From Frankiales bacterium (GTDB lineage Bacteria > Actinomycetota > Actinomycetes > JAFAQI01): DNA of 64,000 nt. The stretch covers positions 96,772 through 160,771 of the forward strand of contig JAICXJ010000002.1 of the NCBI GenBank assembly GCA_025980465.1, given 5' to 3'. The position numbers and the translations under genes are program-made. The notes under the pieces are model-generated. The model did no database searches. It saw only the letters and a program-made list of their open reading frames with translations, and was not told the DNA's origin. Positions 1 through 7,175 of this stretch are shown here, in pieces (the first letter of the stretch is position 1; the number at the start of each line of letters is the position of its first letter).

Positions 1-126
1 GCCGAGCAGATCGACCCGTCGAGCCGCTCGCACCTCGGCAACTTCCCGCAGGGCTTGAGCCATTTGGCGCTCATCAACGCGGCGTGCGCATATGACCGAG
101 AGACCAGAAAGCGGCTCGAGTCCTAA
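1..126 (+). CDS. Glycoside hydrolase family 15 protein, C-terminal end only (partial)
   Basis: The window opens inside this reading frame and shows only the last 41 residues. They carry [17 protein letters not shown], closely matching the conserved C-terminal GNFPQ..(S/T)HLALI element of bacterial GH15 glucoamylase or trehalase-type enzymes. GH15 enzymes hydrolyse terminal alpha-glucosidic bonds, for example in trehalose or malto-oligosaccharides. The catalytic domain lies outside the window, so the substrate cannot be judged. The frame ends at a TAA and the next gene converges from the minus strand. Confidence 0.8.
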   Translation, partial: AEQIDPSSRSHLGNFPQGLSHLALINAACAYDRETRKRLES

Positions 127-136
127 CTCGAGTCGC

Positions 137-652
137 TCAGTCGGTCTTCTGAAGCGCGTCGTAGCCGAACTGCAGCACGTCTGCGCCGGCCACGATGGCC
201 AGCCCCGCCGCTATCGTCCGGGCGAGGCGCGGGTTGGCGATGTAGCCGAGGATGAACGCGGTCGCGACCCACACGTCGAGGCAGAACGGACAGGTGAGGA
301 GTTCGCCGATCGCGTGCTGCGGGCCGGTGCCGACGACCGTCTCCGCGACCTCAGCCTCGCCGCTTTGCCCCTCGAACTTGGTGAACGGCGCCCGGAACGG
401 GCTCGACACCGGGTCCTTCGCCACCAACCGGGACAGCTTGTGGGTGGCGACAGCGCCCAGGATCAGATCCTGCACGGGCACCCGGTCGGGAAGCGCTTTT
501 CGGCGCCAGCGCAGCACGCCGGCGGACGCCGACACCAGGGCGCCGTACCCGCCGAGCAAACCGAGGAACGAGCCAAGCGGCCGGTCCTGCGAGCCCTCGT
601 ACCGACGCTTGACCTCCGCCGGAGCGGAGGTGAGGCTGCTAGCTGTCGCCAT
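137..652 (-). CDS. DUF1360 family membrane protein
   Basis: This 171-residue protein matches the DUF1360 pattern. A membrane-proximal helix precedes a VQDLILGAVATHKLSRLVAKD segment (about residues 59-80), then a TCPFCLDVWVATAF motif (about 115-128) that starts the C-terminal hydrophobic region, followed by two predicted membrane segments. DUF1360 proteins include spore-coat-associated CotJ-region and sporulation-related proteins in Firmicutes, but the actinobacterial members have no established role. The start ATG has only a weak ribosome-binding site. It lies 8 bases downstream of the CBS remnant on the same strand. Confidence 0.75.
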   Translation of the reverse strand: MATASSLTSAPAEVKRRYEGSQDRPLGSFLGLLGGYGALVSASAGVLRWRRKALPDRVPVQDLILGAVATHKLSRLVAKDPVSSPFRAPFTKFEGQSGEAEVAETVVGTGPQHAIGELLTCPFCLDVWVATAFILGYIANPRLARTIAAGLAIVAGADVLQFGYDALQKTD

Positions 653-660
653 TGGGTCGT

Positions 661-777
661 TCAGTCCTGGCTGATCGCGCCGACCAGCTTGCCGACCTTC
701 TTCGGCGCCCAGGCACGAGCGAGGTCGGCGTGGCTGACCATCCCGATCGTGGTCATGATGTCGCGTGCGGATGCCAT
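661..777 (-). pseudogene. Internally deleted CBS-domain protein (38-residue remnant)
   Basis: A strong ribosome-binding site (AAAGGGAG, four bases before ATG) opens a 38-residue frame. Its first ten residues, MASARDIMTT, are the standard N-terminus of actinobacterial two-CBS-domain proteins. It then runs directly into IGMVSHADLARAWAPKKVG and KLVGAIS, the standard C-terminus of the same family (typically GMISQADVAK..PEDKVG.LVEAIS). About 90-100 middle residues holding both adenine-nucleotide-binding CBS folds are missing, and the join is in frame. It could still be expressed as a micro-protein, but it cannot fold as a CBS domain. The family assignment rests on the two ends only. Confidence 0.7.
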
Positions 778-939
778 TTCACTCCCTTTCGCTGCTGCGA
801 TAGATCCGATGCCCGGGGTGCTTCGGGGTAAACGAGCCACGACCGCCATGACCCAACCGCCCCGAGAGCGCAGGGTTCAGGAAGATCTTCCGCGGGGTTT
901 GGGTATCTGCGTCCTCGGGGAAGATCGTCGACGTCAATT

Positions 940-981
940 CAGCAGTGAGTTGCCTTAACTCAGCCGTGAGATGCCTTGAAG
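940..981. repeat. Two tandem imperfect 21-bp direct repeats
   Basis: The unit CAGCAGTGAGTTGCCTTAAC (plus one base) is followed immediately by a second copy, CAGCCGTGAGATGCCTTGAA (plus one base). The copies agree at 16 of 21 positions. They lie about 50 bases upstream of the gene starting at 1030, where a repeated operator could sit. No known operator was recognised. Confidence 0.5.
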
Positions 982-1029
982 AACGGGCGCTCGCACCTGC
1001 CGTGGCGCCCCTCGTCCGAGGAGAGTCAC

Positions 1030-1269
1030 ATGCTCACCGCACCGCCCCCAGCAGAGCCGATCGACGACGTCTTGCGCGGCGTCTTTGCCCGGCTGCAGTG
1101 CGAGTTCCCAGAGGTCTCGTCGCAGGAGTTGGCCTCCGCCGTACAGACGGCCGGTGAGGCCGCGGCGGACGTCCTGCCCGACCTGCCGGCATTCGTCGTC
1201 GCGGTGGCAGCGGCCACCCGCAGCGACGTGGAACGCCGCGGTGCGGACCCGCGCGTGGGGAGTGCCTGA
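1030..1269 (+). CDS. Small three-helix-bundle-type protein, first of a pair
   Basis: This 79-residue protein has no signal peptide or membrane segment. The pattern FARLQCEFPEVSSQELASAV followed by two helices resembles the small actinobacterial proteins described as three-helix bundle dimerization domain proteins, of unknown role. The ATG is preceded by GAGGAG at good spacing. The neighbouring downstream gene is a diverged paralogue (ERLVAEFPSFAAADVIAEIV) starting two bases after this stop, so the pair is probably co-translated and may form a heteromer. The dimer idea is inference from the family and the pairing. Confidence 0.6.
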   Translation: MLTAPPPAEPIDDVLRGVFARLQCEFPEVSSQELASAVQTAGEAAADVLPDLPAFVVAVAAATRSDVERRGADPRVGSA

Positions 1270-1270
1270 G

Positions 1271-1573
1271 GTGACCACTTTGCAGAACCCCGAGCCCGGC
1301 CTCGGGGCGGCGCCCTCGCCCGAACCTGATTGGGGCGCGCTCACCGAGCGCCTCGTTGCCGAATTCCCCTCTTTCGCGGCTGCGGACGTGATCGCGGAGA
1401 TAGTCCAGGCACGCGACGCCGCCGTGTATGTCAGTACCGCCACAGCCGATCTCGGCGAGGTCGTGGAGTTCATGGCGACCTATGCGCTTCGGGTCCGCCT
1501 CGGCGAGATCATTCCGAGTGACCGGTTGGACCCGGAGCGGCACGCCTCACCGCGCCCGCGTGCTGAGCCCTAG
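1271..1573 (+). CDS. Small three-helix-bundle-type protein, second of a pair
   Basis: This 100-residue protein starts at a GTG two bases after the previous stop. After a proline-rich leader of about 22 residues it repeats the helix pattern of its neighbour: LTERLVAEFPSFAAADVIAE, then YVSTATADLGEVVEFMATYA. The C-terminus is short, basic and probably disordered. It resembles the same dimerization-domain family, with unknown function. The GTG start was chosen because of the tight spacing; longer frames upstream would overlap the first gene. Confidence 0.55.
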   Translation: MTTLQNPEPGLGAAPSPEPDWGALTERLVAEFPSFAAADVIAEIVQARDAAVYVSTATADLGEVVEFMATYALRVRLGEIIPSDRLDPERHASPRPRAEP

Positions 1574-1629
1574 TCGAATGCTCGGTCGACCGGTAACCAT
1601 CTTCAGCAGCCACGATCAGGAGGTGCGCG

Positions 1630-1785
1630 ATGCCGAGCAAATCGGCCAACGTCAGACCACCCCCACAGGGAACTGAGCGACAGGCGGGCGTTCACGGTCG
1701 GCTCTGGAGGCGATCCAAGCTGCGTTTTCCTCCGGTGCCCGCGGGTAGGCGCCCGACGGGAAGGGAAGCGACGCGATGGCGATAG
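1630..1785 (+). pseudogene. Decayed small gene with MPSKSANV start (DUF7218-like remnant)
   Basis: A near-perfect Shine-Dalgarno (AGGAGG, six bases before ATG) leads into MPSKSANV. This is the characteristic start of small lysine-rich bacterial proteins (MP(S/A)KSA.VKNEKQYEALKDKG, DUF7218-like). After eight residues the match stops and the frame continues as arginine/proline-rich sequence for 43 more residues, into the start of the next gene. I read this as the surviving 5' end of such a gene. It could instead be a leader peptide for the formate dehydrogenase operon. Confidence 0.35.
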
Positions 1786-2072
1786 CTGATGCCGTAAGGC
1801 GGCTGATCCAGGAGAACAATTCCTACCAGGAGGCGGCCCAACGGCTCGGCATTCCTGCCGGCAAGGCGTACCTGCTCGCCACCGGCGTCCCGGCGGATAG
1901 CAGCGACGGGTTGTCGGCCGAGGAATATGAGCGGCCAGGAATGATGACCTCCGCCCAGCACCTCGCCTGTCCCCGGACCGAGCAGCCCGATCGTTCCCGT
2001 CACGTGCGGGAGTTCCTGGCGGCGCGCGCAGCGGCGGACCCGCAGATGCAAGCCGCCGGTAGTCAGTCATGA
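1776..2072 (+). CDS. Small helix-turn-helix-like protein preceding formate dehydrogenase
   Basis: This is a 98-residue protein. Its first 40 residues (DAVRRLIQENNSYQEAAQRL then GIPAGKAYLLATG) look like a helix-turn-helix of the type that checks whether a protein family member reads DNA or another partner. The rest is low in structure and rich in charged residues. Its stop overlaps the fdhA start by four bases (ATGA), so it is translationally coupled to the enzyme. Small genes of this form occur directly upstream of related actinobacterial formate dehydrogenases. An accessory or regulatory role is likely but unproven. Confidence 0.65.
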   Translation: MAIADAVRRLIQENNSYQEAAQRLGIPAGKAYLLATGVPADSSDGLSAEEYERPGMMTSAQHLACPRTEQPDRSRHVREFLAARAAADPQMQAAGSQS

Positions 2073-5000
2073 CCGATCTCGGCTGGCCGGTGCTGCGCCA
2101 GCTTCTCGGTCCGGACAAGTCCGGGCGTGGCGCGGCGGTTGCCTCGCGGCGAACCCAATCACTTCAGGCACGCACCGCGACGGCGGACAAGGTCGTCAAG
2201 TCGGTGTGCCCGTACTGCGGGGTGGGCTGCGGGCAGAACGTCTACGTCAAGGACGGCGAGGTCGTTCAGATCGAGGGCGATCCCGACTCGGCGGTGAGCC
2301 GCGGCCGGCTCTGTCCGAAGGGCTCCGCCAGCCTGCAGCTGACGACAGGGGATTCGCGCCTGCATCAGGTGCTGTACCGCAAGCCCTACGGGACCGACTG
2401 GGAGCCGCTGGACCTCGACGCCGCGATGGACATGATTGCCGACCGGGTGATCCAGACCCGCCGCGACACGTGGGAGTGGGAGAACGAGGGCCGGCGCACC
2501 CGCCGCACGATGGGCATCGCTCACCTCGGCGGAGCGACGCTCGACAACGAAGAGAACTACCTGATCAAGAAGCTGTGGACCGCTCTCGGGATCGTCCAGA
2601 TCGAGAACCAGGCCCGGGTCTGTCACTCCTCGACGGTGGCCGGTCTCGGCACGTCATTCGGTCGCGGCGGCGCGACGACCTGCATGCAGGACCTGCAGAA
2701 CTCCGACTGCATCGTCATCGAGGGCTCCAACTTCGCTGAGGCGCATCCGGTCGGCTTCCAGTGGGTGATGGAGGCACGCGCTCGCGGCGCCAAGATGATC
2801 CACGTCGACCCGCACTACAGCCGCACCAGCGCGCTGGCCGATCTGTTCGTGCCGATTCGGGCCGGCACTGACATCGCCTTCCTCGGCGGCGTGATCAACT
2901 ACGTGCTCGAGCACGACAAGTGGTTCCGCGACTACGTCGTGCGCTACACCAACGCGGCGACGCTCATCGAGGACGACTTCGTCGATACCGAGGATCTCGA
3001 CGGCCTGTTCTCGGGTTTCGATGCTGAGGAACGAAAGTACGACTTCCAGACCTGGGAGTACGTCGCAGGCGATGTCAACGCCGCCTCCGGCAGCCGCGCC
3101 GAGGGCACCGTCCACAAGCGGTCCACGTCGGCGGTTCGCAGCTCGGGCCGTGCCGAATCACACGGCTCCGGCGGCGCGGCGATCTCCACGAGCCAGCCGG
3201 AACGCGACGAGACGCTGCAGGACAAACGATGCGTCTTCCAGATCCTGCGTCGCCACTTCCAGCGCTACACCCCGGAGATGGTCGAGCGGGTCTGCGGTAC
3301 ACCGCAGGACGTCTTTCTCGAGGCGTGCCGGCTGATCACCGACAACTCAGGGCGTGACCGGACCACGGCCTTCGCCTATGCCGTCGGCTGGACCCAGCAC
3401 ACCGTCGGCGCGCAGTACATCCGCGCGGCGTCGATCCTCCAGTTGCTGCTCGGCAACATCGGCCGGCCGGGCGGCGGCATCCAGGCGCTTCGCGGACACG
3501 CCAGCATCCAGGGCTCCAGCGACATCCCGACGCTGTTCAACCTGCTGCCCGGCTACCTCGCCATGCCCCACGCCGACGAGCACCAGAGCCTCGACGACTA
3601 TCTCGAGGCCGACCAGCACGACAAGGGCTTCTGGGCGAACATGGACGACTACATGGTGAGCCTGCTCAAGGCCTGGTGGGGCCCGGCCGCAACGCCCGCC
3701 AACGAGTTTTGCTTCGACTACCTGCCGCGTCTCACCGGCGACCACTCGACGTACCAGACCGTGGTCGAGCAGATCGACGGCAACTGCAAGGGCTACTTCC
3801 TCATGGGTGAGAACCCCGCGGTCGGCTCGGCCAACGCGCGGATGCAGCGGCTCGGGATGTCGAAGCTCGATTGGCTGGTCGTGCGTGACTTCTCGCTGAT
3901 CGAGAGCGCGACTTGGTGGAAGGACGGCCCCGAGATCGAAACCGGTGAAATGGTCACCGATCAGGTCCCGACCGAGATCTTCTTCCTTCCGGCCGCGTCG
4001 CACACCGAGAAGGACGGAACGTTCACCAACACCAACCGGTTGTTGCAGTGGCATCACGCCGCGAAGGAGCCGGACGGCGACGCTCGAAGCGACCTTTGGT
4101 TCATGTACCACCTCGGCGAACGCATCCGCGCCAAGCTGGCCGGCTCAACCGATCCGATGGATACGCCGGTTCTCGACCTCACCTGGGACTACCCGGTCGA
4201 GGGTTCCCATGACGAGCCGAGCGCCGACTGCATCCTTGCTGAGATCAACGGCTTCACGGCGGACGGCGAGCCGGTGTCGTCCTACCAGGACCTGAAGCAC
4301 GACGGGTCGACGGCATGTGGCTGTTGGATCTACTGCGGGGTGTACGCCGACGGCGTCAACCACGCCGCCCGCCGTAAGCCGTGGCGCGATCAGAACTGGC
4401 TCGGACCGCAGTGGGGCTGGGCGTGGCCGGCCGATCGTCGCATCCTTTACAACCGCGCCTCAGCCGACCCGGACGGCAGGCCATGGAGCGATCGAAAGGC
4501 GCTGGTCTGGTGGGACGAGGACGCCGGGAAGTGGGACGGACACGACGTGCCGGACTTCTCGCCGGACAAGGCGCCCGACTACACACCCGATGACGATGCG
4601 GAAGGCCCGGAGGGCCTCGCCGGTGACGATCCGTTCGTCATGCAGGCCGATGGCAAGGGCTGGCTGTACGTGCCGTCGGGTCTCCTCGACGGACCCTTGC
4701 CGACCCACTACGAGCCGCAGGAGTCGCCGCTGGACAACGCGCTGTACTCCCAGCAGTCCAGCCCGAGCCGCAAGATGATGAAGCACGAGGACAACCAGTT
4801 CAGCCCTTCGGGCAGCGCACCTGGCGCCGAGGTCTACCCCTACGTCCTCACCACCTATCGGCTGACCGAGCACTTCACCGCGGGCGGGATGAGCCGGTGG
4901 CAGCCCTACCTCGCTGAGCTGCAACCGGAGCTGTTCTGCGAGGTCTCACCCGAACTTGCCGAGGAGCGCAACCTCGAGCACAACGGCTGGGCGACGGTGA

Positions 5001-5311
5001 TCAGTGCCCGCAACGTCATCGAGGCGCGGGTCCACGTGACCGACCGCATGTCGCCACTCGTCGTCAACGGCCGCACCGTCCACCAGATCGGCATGCCCTT
5101 CCACTGGGGTCCGAATGGGTACGCGAAAGGCGACGCGGTGAACGAGCTGGTCGCGATGGCGATGGATCCGAACGTGCACATCCAGGAGAGCAAAGTGCTC
5201 GTCGTCGATATCCAACCTGGCCGGCGCCCGCGGGGACCGGCCCGGCAGGCGCTCGTCGAGGCACAACGACGCCGAGCCGGCGTCACACTCGAGACCGGGC
5301 ACCAGATCTGA
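2069..5311 (+). CDS. fdhA: Formate dehydrogenase, molybdopterin catalytic subunit (cysteine type)
   Basis: This 1080-residue protein belongs to the FDH-N/FDH-O-like molybdopterin oxidoreductase family, which oxidises formate to CO2. The N-terminal 4Fe-4S motif is CPYCGVGCG (Cys47, 50, 54) with a fourth cysteine in RLCPKG (Cys82). The catalytic position is in ENQARVCHSSTVAGLG, where Cys185-His186 replaces the selenocysteine-histidine of E. coli FdnG. No in-frame TGA is needed. The molybdopterin-binding domains follow, with a C-terminal dinucleotide-binding domain around residues 930-1050. No twin-arginine signal is visible, so the site is probably cytoplasmic. A low-complexity insert lies near residues 335-390. 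It overlaps fdhB by one base (TGATG). Confidence 0.95.
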   Translation: MTDLGWPVLRQLLGPDKSGRGAAVASRRTQSLQARTATADKVVKSVCPYCGVGCGQNVYVKDGEVVQIEGDPDSAVSRGRLCPKGSASLQLTTGDSRLHQVLYRKPYGTDWEPLDLDAAMDMIADRVIQTRRDTWEWENEGRRTRRTMGIAHLGGATLDNEENYLIKKLWTALGIVQIENQARVCHSSTVAGLGTSFGRGGATTCMQDLQNSDCIVIEGSNFAEAHPVGFQWVMEARARGAKMIHVDPHYSRTSALADLFVPIRAGTDIAFLGGVINYVLEHDKWFRDYVVRYTNAATLIEDDFVDTEDLDGLFSGFDAEERKYDFQTWEYVAGDVNAASGSRAEGTVHKRSTSAVRSSGRAESHGSGGAAISTSQPERDETLQDKRCVFQILRRHFQRYTPEMVERVCGTPQDVFLEACRLITDNSGRDRTTAFAYAVGWTQHTVGAQYIRAASILQLLLGNIGRPGGGIQALRGHASIQGSSDIPTLFNLLPGYLAMPHADEHQSLDDYLEADQHDKGFWANMDDYMVSLLKAWWGPAATPANEFCFDYLPRLTGDHSTYQTVVEQIDGNCKGYFLMGENPAVGSANARMQRLGMSKLDWLVVRDFSLIESATWWKDGPEIETGEMVTDQVPTEIFFLPAASHTEKDGTFTNTNRLLQWHHAAKEPDGDARSDLWFMYHLGERIRAKLAGSTDPMDTPVLDLTWDYPVEGSHDEPSADCILAEINGFTADGEPVSSYQDLKHDGSTACGCWIYCGVYADGVNHAARRKPWRDQNWLGPQWGWAWPADRRILYNRASADPDGRPWSDRKALVWWDEDAGKWDGHDVPDFSPDKAPDYTPDDDAEGPEGLAGDDPFVMQADGKGWLYVPSGLLDGPLPTHYEPQESPLDNALYSQQSSPSRKMMKHEDNQFSPSGSAPGAEVYPYVLTTYRLTEHFTAGGMSRWQPYLAELQPELFCEVSPELAEERNLEHNGWATVISARNVIEARVHVTDRMSPLVVNGRTVHQIGMPFHWGPNGYAKGDAVNELVAMAMDPNVHIQESKVLVVDIQPGRRPRGPARQALVEAQRRRAGVTLETGHQI

Positions 5312-6147
5312 TGGCCGTCGACGTCGGCATCCAGGGTGCGATGCAAGACCCCGCCGCGGTCTCCGGATGGCTGGACCACCCGCCTCGGATGGGCTTCTTC
5401 ACCGACACGTCGGTCTGCATCGGCTGCAAGGCCTGCGAGGTTGCCTGCAAGGAGTGGAACCAGGTCCCGGAGGACGGCCTGAACCTCACCGGGATGTCGT
5501 TCGACAACACCTCCGGTCTCGGCGCCGACACCTGGCGCCACGTCGCGTTCATCGAGCGCCCCGAGGCCGGCAGCGACCACGGGTTCCGCTGGCTGATGTC
5601 CTCCGATGTGTGCAAGCACTGCACCGAGGCCGCATGTCTGGACGTCTGCCCGACCGGAGCGATCTTCCGTACCGAGTTCGGCACCGTCGTCGTGCAGGAG
5701 GACGTGTGCAACGGGTGCGGTTACTGCGTTCCGGCCTGCCCGTACGGCGTCCTCGACAAGCGAGAGGACGACGGCCGGATCTTCAAGTGCACGTTGTGTT
5801 ACGACCGGCTCGGCGCCGGCCAGGAACCAGCCTGTGCCAAGGCCTGCCCGACCGATTCGATCCAATTCGGCCCGCTCGACGAGCTTCGTGACCGCGCCCA
5901 AGGCAAGCTCGACCAACTGGTCGAGGCCGGCGTCACCGGAGCCCGACTGTACGGGCAGGACCCCAGCGACGGGGTTGGCGGCGCGGGAGCCTTCTTCCTG
6001 CTGCTCGACGAGCCCGAGGTGTACGGTCTGCCCCCGGATCCGGTCGTCACCACGCGTCACCTCGGCGAGATGTGGCGGGCCGTCGCAGTCGCCGCGGTCG
6101 GGCTGGCGATGGCGGTCGGCGGCGCCTTCATCGGTGGGCAGCGGTGA
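5311..6147 (+). CDS. fdhB: Formate dehydrogenase, iron-sulfur electron-transfer subunit
   Basis: This 278-residue protein has four ferredoxin-like cysteine clusters in order: CIGCKACEVACKEWN (from residue 36), CKHCTEAACLDVCP, CNGCGYCVPACPYGV and CTLCYDRL..CAKACP. It is the electron wire from FdhA to the membrane partner, as in FdnH/FdoH-type subunits. A single hydrophobic segment near the C-terminus (WRAVAVAAVGLAMAVGGAFI) probably anchors it in the membrane. Its stop overlaps the GTG start of the next gene by four bases, so the three subunits are co-translated. Confidence 0.94.
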   Translation: MAVDVGIQGAMQDPAAVSGWLDHPPRMGFFTDTSVCIGCKACEVACKEWNQVPEDGLNLTGMSFDNTSGLGADTWRHVAFIERPEAGSDHGFRWLMSSDVCKHCTEAACLDVCPTGAIFRTEFGTVVVQEDVCNGCGYCVPACPYGVLDKREDDGRIFKCTLCYDRLGAGQEPACAKACPTDSIQFGPLDELRDRAQGKLDQLVEAGVTGARLYGQDPSDGVGGAGAFFLLLDEPEVYGLPPDPVVTTRHLGEMWRAVAVAAVGLAMAVGGAFIGGQR

Positions 6148-7175
6148 ACAGCAGTCGGGTCACCCAGAACGGCCTGGTCGACACCCGGCCCGGACGTGAG
6201 GCTCCGCCCGGCTCCGGTCGACCGACCGGCTCTGCCAGCGCCGAACGCAGTCGCGGCGGACGACGCCGACGGCCGATTGAGCAGCCGCGCTCCTACTACG
6301 GCCTGCCGGTGCTCAACTCGCCGGTGTGGGAGTCGCGCGAGATCGCCGGCTACTTCTTCCTCGGTGGGATGGCGGGCGCGTCGTCGGTGGTCGCGGCCGT
6401 CGCGCAGCGCAGTGGCCGGGACTCCGTGGTGAAGCCCGCCAAGCTTGCCGCAGCGGGCGGCGCGATGCTCTCGCTCGTGGCGTTGGTGACGGATCTCGGC
6501 CGGCCGACGCGTGCGCTCAACATGTTGCGGGTCTTCAAACCCACTTCACCGATGAGCGTGGGCACCTGGCTGCTCAGTGGTTACGCGCCGGCCGCGATCG
6601 TGGCTGCGGCTACCGAGACAACCGGCCTGTATCCGGCTGTGGGAATGGCTGCGTCCGCAGCTGCCGCCGCGCTCGGACCCGCAGTGGCGTCGTACACGGC
6701 CGCCTTGATCTGCGACACCGCCGTACCCGCGTGGCATGACGGCCGGCACGAGATGCCCTTCGTATTTGTCTCCTCGGCCGCGTCGGCCGCCGCAGGCGTG
6801 GGGTTGCTGGCGGCCTCCGACGCTGACGAGGCGCCGCTGCGGCGGTTGGCGATCGGTGCGGCGGCGGCTGAGCTCGCCACCGACCGGCTGATGGAACGAC
6901 GGATGGATCCGGTGGTGGCGAAGGCCTACCACGAGGGCAAGGCCGGCACGCTGCTTCGCGCGGCCCGCGTGCTCACTGCGCTCGGCGCTGTCGGCGCGGC
7001 CGCGGGCCGGAACAACCGGCAACTGCGAATCGCATCCGGCGCAGCGTTGTTGGCGGCGTCGGCATGCACCCGGTTTGGCGTCTTCCATGCCGGGATGGCG
7101 TCCGCGGAGGACCCGGCAGCGACCGTCGAGCCGCAGCGGGCCCGGGTGTCCGCTGGCTCAGCTGTCGGCAACTGA
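6144..7175 (+). CDS. NrfD/PsrC-like integral membrane subunit of formate dehydrogenase
   Basis: This 343-residue multi-spanning protein starts at the GTG that overlaps the fdhB stop. A basic tail of about 50 residues precedes PVWESREIAGYFFLGGMAGA, typical of NrfD family subunits. These pass electrons from an Fe-S subunit to membrane quinone and carry no haem. Eight or so hydrophobic segments follow, with DLGRPTRALNMLRVFKPTSP, the classic NrfD loop. The position in the operon makes it the quinone-reducing anchor, in place of the cytochrome b of E. coli FdnI. The 3' end overlaps the convergent modBC gene by 18 bases. Confidence 0.9.
   Translation: MNSSRVTQNGLVDTRPGREAPPGSGRPTGSASAERSRGGRRRRPIEQPRSYYGLPVLNSPVWESREIAGYFFLGGMAGASSVVAAVAQRSGRDSVVKPAKLAAAGGAMLSLVALVTDLGRPTRALNMLRVFKPTSPMSVGTWLLSGYAPAAIVAAATETTGLYPAVGMAASAAAAALGPAVASYTAALICDTAVPAWHDGRHEMPFVFVSSAASAAAGVGLLAASDADEAPLRRLAIGAAAAELATDRLMERRMDPVVAKAYHEGKAGTLLRAARVLTALGAVGAAAGRNNRQLRIASGAALLAASACTRFGVFHAGMASAEDPAATVEPQRARVSAGSAVGN

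Noticed and set aside
2069..5311. Selenocysteine formate dehydrogenase
   Set aside because: The catalytic position is a cysteine codon and no in-frame TGA is present, so no selenocysteine insertion is needed.
4906..6060. 384-residue minus-strand open frame across fdhA/fdhB
   Set aside because: Antisense shadow of the fdh genes with no recognisable motif.
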